From: Jaltomata sinuosa
Taxonomy: Eukaryota > Streptophyta > Magnoliopsida > Solanales > Solanaceae
Direction of reading: 5' to 3'
DNA length: 64,000 bases
NCBI GenBank assembly: GCA_003996215.1
Contig: QJPP01005274.1
Span: 219,559 to 283,558 of the forward strand
Under the pieces are notes generated by a model that worked only from the letters and a program-made list of their open reading frames with translations, was not told the DNA's origin and ran no database searches. A program made the translations under genes and the position numbers. Shown piece after piece: positions 1 to 10,975 of this stretch (the stretch's first letter is position 1; every line of letters begins with the position of its first letter).

Positions 1-888
1 TCTGCCCATATTTGGGGCATATGTTCCTTACCTTGTAAGGAACACAATTGTGAATTTTGTTTTTGCTTTATAAAGCAAGCCCCGTGGGTCATTTTTGGAT
101 CTGATTTCTATACCAAAAGTTTGTATACCAATATGGGCATCATTATCCTCATCTTGACACCTAGATCATGTTTATGATAGCATGGCAATAGTTGAAGGCT
201 TCTTGGAGGAGATAGGCTCTATCTTGTGGATTGTGCGTGCGTGTTCGGCTTTCATGTAGGTTATGACTTACCTAATTTTAGACTTAAATCTTATAAGGTA
301 TTTTTATGGTTATTTGCTAATTATTGGTGGGTTATTATGGTTTGAATACATTGTTTTAGGTATTTAATTCTTATTGCTTAACTAGAGGCCTTAGAGTAGG
401 GCATCGATAGGAAATCCTTAGCTTAGGTTGTAGTTCCTTCCTTAAGACTTGGCATAGTTTTCATGGTAATTATGGGCTTAGGATTCCTTAGCTTAGCTTA
501 GCATAGGATGGTAGTAGTTTAGGGTGTTTAGATTAGGGGGCCTTAGTATAGAGTTAGTAGAGGACTTTGTGCTAGAGTAGCCTTTTTCTATTGTGTTTAT
601 ATTTACTTTTAACAGTTTTCCCTCATTTTACTTTCCATTTTGGTATGTTGTATATTATGGGCCCAAATCCATGGATGCGGGACACCAGGTCAATATGAAT
701 CCTCCCCTTCTCTTTAATTATTCGTTGTGGCTGGTTTTAGTGTAACTTCGATTAATGGCTTTCGTTAGTATAGTCCCAACTTGTTTCTTGCCTTCGATTA
801 AGTTTTAAGTTAGTTGATCGCCTTAGGTTGGATTTCTCTTAGGTTTGAGAGTTAGGGTAGTGCTTTTCCCGATATCATCTACCTTAGG
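1..888 (+). repeat. X 5' LTR, left fragment
   Basis: This stretch aligns with 55785-56680 in the X 3' LTR with many substitutions, which marks an old element. It has no gene. It ends at the TTAGG target (884-888), where element Y begins. Confidence 0.85.
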
Positions 889-1870
889 TGTAATGACCCT
901 CTTGGTTATTTCTCTTTTTCCTTATATTTTTTGCATTTCGAGTTTCCCCTTAGTGGTACAGGTTATTTATGACTTGCCGGGATTGATGGTTTGGTGCCCG
1001 GGCCATTCTTTTGGTCGTTATGACCATTTCCCTATTTTAAAATTCCAACCCAGAAAATCCTTGACTTCCATCAACTTTCTTGGTAAACGCGCTTGAAATC
1101 AAATTTTGACAGTTCCATTAGCTCCAGAGCATGGACTTTGGTCTAGTTGGACCTTTGGTTGGGATACGGGAGCTTTTCATCTAGGAAGTTTCTCTCGTTT
1201 TATGTTTTCAGGCCAGTTGGGCTTGTTTGATTGACTTTGGTAAACATTTGAAGAAGACGACCTCAGATGAAAATTTTGTCAGTGCTGTTAGCTCCAAAAC
1301 GTCGATTTTAGGATAGAGGGACCATTGGTTCAAGTCCCGAGGTTTCCAGACTTAATTTTGGCTATTGGGTTCCATTTTGGAAATAGTTGGCCTAAAGGTT
1401 CATTTTGGGCGCGGGGTCTATTTTTCATTAAATTGACCTACGATGAGATTTTTTGTCAATTCCATTGAGTCCAGAAAGTCATTTCCACTCTAATAGCTTT
1501 ATTTGTTTTTGAGTATCGGGTTTTGATTGTGTCCGGAATGCCCCGTAGAAATTTTGGCATTATTGGTTGCTGGTGTGGCGCCAGCGTGCCGCCTGGGCCG
1601 CGCCTGCGTGCCCATGGCTTCCCCTGCACCTATTCCAGTGCCTGGACTTCTGTGCGCTAGTGCCCCTGCGCCAATGCACCAACACCCATGGGCCTCCCCT
1701 GCGACTCAGCTGGCCACCTTAAAAGGCTGTTGGCAACCTAAATTTCCAGCTTTTCACCTCATCTTCAAAACTCGATTTCTCCTCCACTTTCACTCCAAAT
1801 TCCTTTATATATTCACCAGATCTCTCCCATAACTTGGAGGAATATTATTTCTGATTTGGGTGCATTCTTG

Positions 1871-1934
1871 GCCTCTTGAATAGGTAAATTCTCGTGTTAA
1901 TTGCCTCTTGAATAGGTAAATTCTCGTGTTAATT
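1871..1934 (+). repeat. 32-bp tandem duplication in Y 5' LTR
   Basis: Units 1871-1902 and 1903-1934 are identical. The matching place in the Y 3' LTR (from about 29158) has one unit, so the duplication arose after insertion. Confidence 0.9.
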
Positions 1935-2604
1935 TACCTTGATTTCCATGAATTTCTCTTCTTTAATTTCTTGATTGTGGGCCTATTTTATCCCCCGTTC
2001 TTGGTCCATTTTTGCCTAAATTATGAGCATGTACTCTTGGTGAGGTTGGGAACCTCGTGGTGATTTTTGTTTCTGGTTTTGGGTTGTGGGGTCTATGGGC
2101 CCGCTTGTGACCCAGATTTTGACCCGGCTAAATTATTAGCAATATGGGTACCGTTATCTTTGTATTGACGTGTAGAATATTGTTATGATAGTGTGGCTTC
2201 TTGTGGATACTTCCCGTGGGAGATAGGCTCTGGTCTTGTGGATTGGGTTGTGCATGCGTGCTCGACTTTTTTGGTAGGTTATGGTTTACTATTTCTAGAC
2301 TTTGTTCAGATGAGTTATGAATATAATAACTTGCTAATGGTTGGTGGGATTTTGTAGTTTGTATATGGTTACGAGTAGGCTTATTGATCCTTTTAGGTAA
2401 TTTAGGTGCTCTAGAGTAAGATTTTGGATAGTAATCCTTAGTATAGGTTTCTATAAGACTTGGCGTAGGCGGTGTAATATCCTTGGGATTAGGGTCAGAT
2501 GCCTTAGTTTAGTTTAGACTACTTGTGGTTGGGATTATTAGATTAGGGAGTCTTATCCTAGAATTAGATAAAGGTCGGGATAGGGTAGATGTTATCATTG
2601 CTTT

Positions 2605-2623
2605 GTTATTATTATTATTATTA

Positions 2624-2669
<46 letters not shown>
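2605..2669 (+). repeat. TTA microsatellite, Y 5' LTR
   Basis: A run of TTA/ATT triplets with one interruption (TTG). The sister LTR carries a longer run at 29869-29974. Confidence 0.95.
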
Positions 2670-2670
<1 letters not shown>

Positions 2671-5600
2671 ATTCTTGATGGTTTGTTGTTCTATTTAACA
2701 TGTGATTGTGGTCCCGAGGCCACAAACATGGGACTGACAGGAGCCAAGTCAGTATGGTTATGCTTTGCTTAAGTTTCTATTTGTCGTATGCTTTATGCTT
2801 AGTTCTGGTTAGTTGACTTCCTTAGGCGGGTCCCTTGGGGGTTTGTAGATAGTGTTGTGTACCCTTTTAGTATTTCTATTAGAATAGTCAGCCTTAGTAT
2901 CCGATAAGTAGAGTTCATGGTAGGGTAGTTTCTTACCTCAGTTTAGCTGCGTGCGTATTATGCATACATACATACATACATTTGAATTGATTTGTGTTCA
3001 TCTCTTTTTCACATATGAGTGGGTTATGGTATGGATAGACGGAAATTGAACGGTAAAAAATTACGAGAACACGGTGGTTTAATAAGAAACTCTTCTTTTA
3101 ACAAATGATTTTCAAACTAAGGAAAGATTTTACTGAGTTAAGCCAATTTCTAACGTTTAAAACTTAAAATACTCCCCTTTTAAATAAATGGAGCTCCAGG
3201 GAGAGCGTCCCACTTTTACCACTATTTGTGGTTAATAAAAAGGGAAAATAATTTCTTTTACTATAAACTTGCGCTACTAAGGAGAAATTGTTCATCACTG
3301 TTTTACTAACTTTGGAATGGGACTATACTTCTATTTTGTGCACTTGGTTAAAGAGACTATGTGAACCTTGCTTTTCATTTGTTATGGGATTATATTGATA
3401 AGCTCCGGCGGCCCTTTTTGTTTATATATAGGGTTTTACTTGTGGGAATTGTTATATCGGTAAGCTTTGGTTGCCCATGAGAATACTCTGGGTTTTATTG
3501 ATTATATGTGGATATTGTGGCATTGATTGTTATATTGATAAGCTCCAGCAGCTTGAAGGGACATTTCAGGTATTATTATACGTTATTGGTTGGTAAGCTC
3601 TGGTGGCCCATGAGGTGATTCAGGGTTCTCATTCATTATTGCATTTTCCACATTTTATTTCATCCATTTCATATTGCATTTTCATGGTATTCCTTGCGTA
3701 TCTTTACTATCGGAATTTGTGTTTAGTTGGCTGTCGTTATCAGGTGTATTTTCTAGACTCGGAATGTTTGAATTGGTTGTTGCTGGTTTATTGTTTATGC
3801 TTTTCATATTGTGGCGGTATTTTCACCTTTTTATTTAGGTTTGACCATTATATTTCCTTTTGACTCATATTTCTTACCCTTGGGTTATATTTGCTTTTTC
3901 TTGTATTTATATCTTCTTTGAGCTCAGTCAGCTGATGATGCCTACTGGGTACCACGTGTTTTGGTACTCATACTATACTTTTGCATCTTTTTGTTGATAC
4001 AGATCCTAGTATGGGTTATCGCCACTGATTGCAGTCCTCGTGCAGAGTGCTGACTGGAGACATTGGGTGAGCTCTTGGCGATCAGAGTTGATCCATCTCC
4101 CTCTACTTTTGGGCTAGTCTCCTACTATACCTTCAGAGATTGTCCTTATTTTGTTGTATCTATCTAGAACATCTAAGTTATAGTAGCACTTGTACCGACT
4201 GACACCAGGTCTTGGGGGATTCTTATGTATTTTATTCTCTTCCCTCCCTTTTTACTTATATTAGTTTATCATATCTTCTGCTATTATTGTCACGCTCCGA
4301 GGCTAGTCCCTAGACGTAACACGGGACCCAGGGTCACAAGTAACCCCAAGCTAACCCTGAAGCTGGCATATCACAAGCATACTGAATATAATTCTAAATC
4401 AAGCGGAAATATAACTGAGGAATGAATAAAGCTAAGAGAATATATCTGATAGTATCTGAAAGAAATGACTGAGTTCAAGCAATACAACCCAATCAACTGA
4501 ATACTGACTCTATGCCTAAATGCCTCTAATACTGACGAGCTGCTGGGACAAGTCCCCAGCTAACTCCAAAATAATGAAACTAGCAACATCTGACTATATC
4601 AAAAAGCATAATAAAATGTCCTAGGAGAATGAGGACTCACCTCTGACTAAGGTGATGTGGCCTCGGTAAGAGCTAATCACGTGGCTGAACCTGAGAACAT
4701 GAGCCAGCATCATAATAGGATGCAACATAGAGTACGGCGTCAGTACTTTGAATGTACTGAGCATGAGCGGTATACAAAGCTGACTGAAATGTAAACATGC
4801 TAAAAATACTGAAAGCTGTAATCTGAACTAAACTGTAGTATATAGGCCCAAATGTATAATCATGCATAACAACTGAGATGCAAGAGTAACATGAAAGTAT
4901 GTGGAAATATGAAAGTTCATATGACTAAGGGCCTAAAGTACATTTCTGAATCTAATACTGTGGGAGAGCTTATTAACCGACATAAACCATGTGAGCTAAA
5001 CATGGAGTCCGATGTATACGCCCCATCGAGAGGACCCAATATACTTTGCCAGGGTATAGAGACATGACTGTGGCTTGATCACTAAATCTAGTTTCCCAAC
5101 AGAGGGGACTTATAATCTATGTTGGCACGTAGTTCTGGGACCTTAAGGGTACATTGAACCCTAGTCCAACTCGATGCTGAAATACTACTCCCAAACTGAA
5201 TGTAGCTCAATTCAAAACTGACATCCTGAGTTTCTAGGTCAGGACTAGACTAGTCTAAGATCTTTGGTATTCTTAAATACTATAGTAGATTAGAAACTAG
5301 TTAAAATCTGCTTTTAAAGCTTATACTAAAAATCTAGACTGAGTTCGGAGTACATATGATACTTTAGAAAAATCCTACAATTTAGGGCAATTTCCTCAAC
5401 TTCCCAAAATGGATAAAAACTCATGCAAATCATGTAAAACAATATATTTATATTATGAGAATCGAAATAACAAGATTCTAGAAAGATTTGCACAATTTGG
5501 ATAGGAACCCTAATTCTTAAGTTCATGGAAAACACTGTAAAAAGCTGATAGTTTTGGGCATAAAGGTGAACTAGACCCTTACTGAATATCCACATACCTA

Positions 5601-5761
5601 GTGGATGAAAATCCCTGCAAGAAAAATCTAGAGTTTGAAGCTTGGAGGAGAGAACCCTAGGCCTGAAACTTTGGAGAAGACGCTCTGTTCTTGACTTGAA
5701 TCGCTTTAGAAAAGTCTGACTTTGTTTTTGGGGAAATAGGCTTAATAAAATAAGCCTAAGA

Positions 5762-5770
5762 CCATTTATA
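5762..5770 (-). promoter_or_regulatory. TATA box candidate of Z LTR
   Basis: It reads TATAAATGG on the minus strand, about 585 bp into the LTR. The same element is kept in the other LTR at 24066-24074, the copy that would drive transcription. Plant LTR promoters commonly use such a box; this one rests on sequence match and conservation only. Confidence 0.5.
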
Positions 5771-5844
5771 GTTGGAGCTAAACTTGAAAGGAAAGGTCTA
5801 AAACACCCCTGAGAAATTAAATTAAAAGCTATTGGAAATTCGCG

Positions 5845-6270
5845 TCTCAGGTTCCACGGATGGGTTCTACGGCTCATGGAAATTTCCACAACTCGTGGAA
5901 CCCTATCGTGGTTCCTGGACCTGGAAACAGAGCTACTGGAACAACTTCCACAAGTTGGGTTCATGACTCGTGGAAGCTTTCACGGGTCGTGGAACCCACT
6001 CGTGGTTCCTGGGTCTTTGAAGTTGGGTTACACACTGGGGTTCACGACTCGTGAAACCTTCCACGGGTCGTGGATCCCACTCGTGAACCCTGGGAGCTAA
6101 ATGTTAGGCTACTAGAATTGGTTTCCACGGATGGCATCTACGGTCCGTGGAAACTTCTACGGACCGTGAACATGAGTCGTGGTGCGAACTTCAGAGGAGT
6201 AGTCCTGTGATTTGAGTTCCACAAATCCAGTCCACGACTCGTGGACTGTTCCACGGCTCGTGGAAGTGAC
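5845..6270 (-). repeat. Array of short palindromes CCACG-N3-CGTGG in Z LTR U3
   Basis: Perfect copies lie at 6061-6073, 6232-6244 and 6251-6263, with many imperfect ones between. All sit upstream of the TATA candidate in element sense. The matching array in the other LTR (about 24150-24600) has more TG/CA at former CG sites. The position suggests regulatory binding sites, but no factor can be named. Confidence 0.75.
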
Positions 6271-6354
6271 TCTTTGTTATACTGACAGTTGGAAATTTTA
6301 TTTTCTTCTGGTTTTCTGAGCTAAGTCTGGGCTTGGGAGTTCTGGAGTATTACA

Positions 6355-6371
6355 ATATCTCCCCGTTGGGA
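6355..6371 (-). other. Z polypurine tract region
   Basis: Directly next to the 3' LTR, the minus strand reads a purine-rich stretch with the core ACGGGGAGAT. This is the expected place for plus-strand priming. The run is interrupted, so it is either weak or decayed. Confidence 0.55.
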
Positions 6372-6560
6372 TCATTCATCCTCGAATGAAGGCTGAACAA
6401 GCTGATTTTGGAGGGAAGGAGCTGCAACCCCTACCAACTTAGTACTAGAAACTGATATATGACTAAACTGAGTTCCATGAACATGCAACTATGCTGAAAT
6501 GCAAGGATAACTGAGGGAACGAGGTACTAATACTGAATTATGCAAGATTTAACAGAAAGA

Positions 6561-7789
6561 CTAGAGAGGACTATTATCTAAAGATGAGACTGAATCAAAA
6601 GGGAAGAGGTGAGGATACTTGGCCATCATGGTTGATTCTGCTTCCCAAGTAGCTCTCTCTATGGACTGATTCCTCCACAAGACCTTTACTGAGGCGACTT
6701 CCTTATTCCTCAACCTACGAACCTGACGATCAAGAATATCAATTTGAACCTCCTCATAGGTGAGGCTATCTTTCACTACCACGCTCTCTAAAGGTACAAT
6801 CGATGTTGGGTCACCCACACACTTCTTCAACAAGGAAATGTGAAAGACTGGATGAACCGCTTCTAGCTCTGCTGGTAACTCTAATTCACAAGCCACCTTG
6901 CCAACCCTTTTCAAGATTTTGTAAGGACCTACATACCTGGGACTGAGTTTCCCTTTCTTGCTAAATCTCATCACCCCTTTCATGGGTGATACTTTCAGGA
7001 AAACCCAATCATCAATCTCAAACTCTAAGTCCCTCCTCCTCACATCTGTATAGGACTTCTAAGGACTCTGATATGTTTTCAATCTCTCATGAGATGAGCT
7101 TTATGAACTGAATATGGACCGATCAAGGCTGTTTCACCTACTTCGAACTAACCAACCGGTGATCTGCATCTACGGTCATAAAGTACCTCATATGGGGCCA
7201 TCTGAATACTGGAGTGATAACTATTATTGTAGGCAAACTCTATGAAAGGTAGGTGATCATTCCAACTACCTTTGAAATCGATCACACAAGCTCTCAACAT
7301 ATCCTCTAAGGTCTGAATGGTACGCTCTACCTAACCATCCGTCTGCGGATGAAATATCGTACTAAGATTCACCCGTGTACCAAGACCTTTCAGGAAAGAT
7401 CTCTAGAAATAAGATATAAGCTGAGGACCTCTATCTGAGATAATAGACAAGGGGACCCCATGCAAGCTGACTATCTCACTGATGTAGAGTCTGACATAAT
7501 CCTCTGCTGAATCTGTAGTCTTGACTGCCAAGAAGTGAGTTGACTTAGTGACCCTGTCCACTATCACCCAAATGGAGTCATGCTGGCTGCGAGTACGAGG
7601 TAAACCCGTAATAAAGTCCATGTTGACCACTTCCCACTTCCAAATAGGAATGCTAATCTCCCGAGTCATACCTCCTAGTTTATAATGTTCTACCTTAACC
7701 TGCTGATAGTTGGGACACTTAGCCACAAAATTTGCGATGTCCCTCTTCATGCCATTCCACCAATAGACTTCCCGTAGATCATGGTACAT
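6561..7789 (-). pseudogene. Z integrase and chromodomain, broken
   Basis: The upstream open piece (7403-7789) holds the second half of the zinc-binding region (CPNC) and the first two integrase acidic sites, in MDFITGLP and SDRG. Stops follow it, including one inside the HPQTDG region near 7340. The downstream piece (6561-7043, 160 residues) is open and carries VSPMKGVMRF, GKLSPRYVGPYKI (GPY/F module), HPVFHISLL, and a C-terminal chromodomain with KVLWRNQSIERATWE. Integrase would insert the cDNA; the chromodomain is thought to steer chromoviruses to heterochromatin. Related to V but much more decayed. Confidence 0.9.
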
Positions 7790-8065
7790 CTTAGTGGCAC
7801 CTGGATGAATGGAATGTCTGGAGTTATGGTCTTCTGAAAGGATCTGTTATCTCAACTCACCCACCTTAGGAACACATAAGCGACCATGATAATGAAGTAC
7901 ACCATCTCCCCCTTGGGAGAAAACCTTAACTCTCTACTGATGAACTGCACCCTTCAGCTGAAGTAATATGGGATCACTATCCTGTTTCTCCTTAACCTCC
8001 ACTACCAATGAAGATTCTAACCCATTTTGAACTATCACACCACCATCTGACGTGTCCATAAACCC

Positions 8066-9328
8066 CTAGAGAGAAAGCCGATGAACCTCTTTGGACAATT
8101 CTCTCTTCTCTTCCTCAACATGCGATAAGCTACCCATAGATAGTCTACTGAGAGCATCAACCACTACATTGGCCTTACCCGGATGGTAGAGCATATTTAT
8201 ATCGTAATCTTTGAGGAACTCAAGCCATATCCTCTGACGAAGATTCAACTCTTTCTGGGTGAATACATACTGGAGGCTCTTATGATCTGTGAACACATCA
8301 ACATGAACACCATAAAAGTAGTGCCTCCAGATCTTTAAGGCAAACACAACAGCTACAAGCTCGAGGTCATGAGTCGGGTAGTTCTTCTCATGGGTCTTAA
8401 GTTGTCTGGAAGCATACGCTATGACCTTACCCTATTACATCAAAACACAACCCAGGCCAACTCTAGATTCATCACAATAAAATACATAGCCATCTGAACC
8501 CTCTGGTAGAGTCAAAACAAGAGCTGTAGTCAACCTAGTCTTCAGTTCCAAGAAACTTTTCTCACACTCATCTGACCACTGGAAGTTGACATTTTTCTGA
8601 GCCAACTTAGTCAATGGGGCAGTTATGGATGAAAACCCCTCTATGAGCCTCCTGTAGTAACCAGCCAAACCTAACAAACTCCTGATGTCTATCGGAGAGG
8701 TGGGTCTAGGACAATCCTTTACTGCCTTAATTTTCTGAGAGTCAACTCGGATGCCATCACTAGACACCACATGACCAAGGAAAGCAACTGATTTCAACTA
8801 GAACTCACACTTACTAAACTTGGTGAATAACTGGTGGTCCTTGAGAGTCTGAAGAACGACCCTCAGATGACTCACATGCTCTTCCTCATTTAGAGAATAA
8901 ACAAGGATATCATCAATAAAGACGATGATGAACAAGTCCAAATACTGTCTGAACACTCTGTTCATTAAGTCCATAAAAGCTGCAGGAGCATTAGTTAGTC
9001 CAAAAGACATAACTACAAATTCATAGTGACCATACCGAGTCCCGAAGGCTGTCTTTGGGATGTCACTACCTCTGACTCTGAGCTGATGATAGCCGGATTT
9101 GAGGTCTATCTTGGAAAAGCAACTAGCGCCCTAGAGCTCGTCGAACAAGTCATCAATCCTGGGGATGGGATATTTTTTCTTGATTGGGACTTTGTTCAAC
9201 TGACGGTAGTCAATGCACATCCTGGGGGAACCATCTTTCTTACGCATGAACAACACTGGAGTACCCCATGGGGAGATGCTGGGTCTGATAAAGCCCTTAT
9301 CTAGGAGGTCTTTCAGTTGTTCTTTCAA
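8066..9328 (-). pseudogene. Z reverse transcriptase and RNase H, broken
   Basis: Open pieces follow one another on the minus strand. Piece 9131-9328 has the fingers region (KGFIRPS, MCIDYRQLN, PIPRIDDLF). Piece 8798-9010 starts near SFGLTNAPAAF and contains the active-site motif FIDD, ending at a TAG where the family has Trp. Piece 8435-8797 carries the connection region (GLAGYYRR) and the RNase H start (YCDES). Piece 8066-8347 has FTDHKSLQY and DALSRLS. Two adjacent stops near 8432 sit where Gln codons are expected. Frame also changes between 9131 and 9010. No functional enzyme can be made. Confidence 0.9.
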
Positions 9329-9816
9329 TTCCTTAAGCTCAGCCAGGAGCCATTCTGTAAAGAGGAATCAAAATTAGCTGGGTATCTCGAAGGAGATCTA
9401 TTCCAAAGTTGATTTCCCTTTCGGGAGAAACTCTGGGAAGATCTTCTGGGAACACTTATAGAAACTCATTCACCACTGGGACTGACTCAAGAGTTTGGGT
9501 CTCGGAGTTCGAATCCTTAAACCGAACAAGGTGATAGATGTACCCCTTGGAAATCATCTTTCTGGCCTTAAGGTATGAGATAAAATGACCTACAGGTACA
9601 AAGTTGCTACCCTTCTATTCTAAGACTTGCTCGTTAGGAAACTTAAACCGAACGACCCTAATTCTACAATCGAATGAGGTGTAACAGGAATGTGACCAAT
9701 CCATGCCTCGAATGATATCAAAATCTACCATTTCTAACTCTACAAGATCTGCTGAGGTGACTTTCTGGAAAACTGTGACAGGGCAATTTCTGTATACCCG
9801 TCTAGCTATAACTGGG

Positions 9817-10191
9817 TCACCAACTGGAGTAGAAACTTAGAAGGGTTCTGGGACTGACACTGAAGTTTACTGCTATGAAAGGAGTTACAAAGGAAAGTGT
9901 AGCACCTGGGTCTAAGAGTGTATAAACATCTAAATAGAAGACTTGCAATGTACCCGTGACCAGTTCTGGAGAATCCTCCTGGTCCTGCCAAGTTTGAAGA
10001 GCATATAATCTGTTATAATGTTGACCTCCACTTGTAACAGACGAGGCACCCTGCTGAGAGGGGTGACCCACTGGAGCTGCTGAAGTGGTAGATTGAGCCT
10101 TGTTACCTCCCTGCCCTTGCCTGGCGTAAGGGCACTCCTTCAACCTATGGCCAAGTTGACCACACCCAAAACACCCTTCTCGATTATCCAA
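9817..10191 (-). pseudogene. Z nucleocapsid zinc knuckle and protease start, broken
   Basis: The frame opens in the nucleocapsid with a CX2CX4HX4C knuckle (CFGCGQLGHRLKEC). A Ser/Gln-rich linker follows, then the aspartic protease start with LLDPGATLSFV, where DPGA takes the place of the usual D-S/T-G. A first knuckle-like motif (CX2CX3HX3C) lies just upstream in the same frame. The protease end and the linker to RT (9329-9816) contain many stops in all frames, so nothing continuous can be called there. Confidence 0.85.
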
Positions 10192-10281
10192 ACACTCACC
10201 TGGATGATTCTTACTACACTTGGGGCAGGCTAGAAAAGTACGATTGCCTGAGACGCTGTCCTGAAATTTTGAGCCTGGTGT

Positions 10282-10970
10282 TTACTTTTTCTGATCATGT
10301 CGAGGCCTGGAAGATGGAGCACTAGCTGATGAAGGTGCTAGGGCTGCCGACCTCTGCTGGAACTGTGAGAAATTTCCACCGCCCGACCTTTGCTGAGAAA
10401 ATTCATAGTTACCTGTCCTAGCCTTTTTATTATCCTTAGCCATCTCCTTAAGCTTATCCTCCTCAACCTGCTGCGCATGGGTCATCAGCCTAGAGATATT
10501 CATATCCCATAATAGCATAGCATTCCTTCACTCTGTCTTTACCAGATTAGACACCCCATATAAGAACTTGCCCATCTGAGACCTCGAATCGGCCACCTTG
10601 TGTGGAGCATATCTGGAGAGCTGAGTGAAATTCAGCCCATACTCTTGGACCATCATGGACCCCTGCCTTAAGTTCATGAACTCCTACGCCTTAGCTACCC
10701 TCAACTCTCTCGGGAAAAACCTGTCCAGAAAAGCTTCAGTGAAATATTCCCATGTCACATGAGCTGCATTTACACCCCTGTTGTACTTCCACTGCGTGAA
10801 CCAAATGTGAGCCACATCCTTGAGTTGATAGGATGCTAACTCAACACTATCAGAACCAGTCACTTACATCACCTAAAGAATCTTCTTCACCTCATCAACA
10901 AAATTCTATGGGTCTTCACCAACCTTTGACCCTAGAAACTCTAGCGGATTCATACGAATAAAATCATAAA
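10282..10970 (-). pseudogene. Z gag capsid region, broken
   Basis: Translation from the U insertion site downward shows the capsid core of plant chromovirus gag. It includes a MNPLEFLGS start, VELASYQLKDVA, LRQGSM and SRYAPH motifs, with stops between them. The last open piece (10282-10518) is a charged, Gln/Ser-rich tail ending at a stop just before the zinc knuckles. Several stops sit at expected Gln codons. The 5' end of this gag lies more than 11 kb away at 22191-22371 because U inserted at 10971-10975. Confidence 0.8.
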
Positions 10971-10975
10971 CCCTG

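Larger units (their letters stand above)
889..4287 (+). repeat. Y 5' LTR, left part
   Basis: It pairs with 28155-30664 plus the start of 48668-49873 in the 3' LTR. A GC-rich stretch lies near 1570-1700. Relative to the 3' LTR it lacks about 138 bp at 2937 (present at 30240-30377) and carries a 32-bp tandem duplication at 1871. Open frames inside it are short and unlike known proteins. It is cut at the ATTAT target of Z (4283-4287). Confidence 0.9.
4288..6354 (-). repeat. Z 3' LTR
   Basis: In element sense it begins TGTAATAC at 6354 and ends GTGACA at 4288. It is 2067 bp, against 2086 bp for the sister LTR, with several per cent divergence by eye. It contains a TATA box candidate (5762-5770), an array of CCACG-N3-CGTGG palindromes (5845-6270), and an open frame of 212 codons (5326-5964) discussed under findings. 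Confidence 0.92.

Noticed and set aside
1527..1832. GC-rich Ala/Pro frame that looked like a host exon
   Set aside because: It is the GC-rich part of the Y LTR; the same stretch occurs in the 3' LTR (28795-29118) with indels and no splice context.
9026..9304. 92-codon + strand frame within Z
   Set aside because: It is antisense to the broken Z reverse transcriptase.
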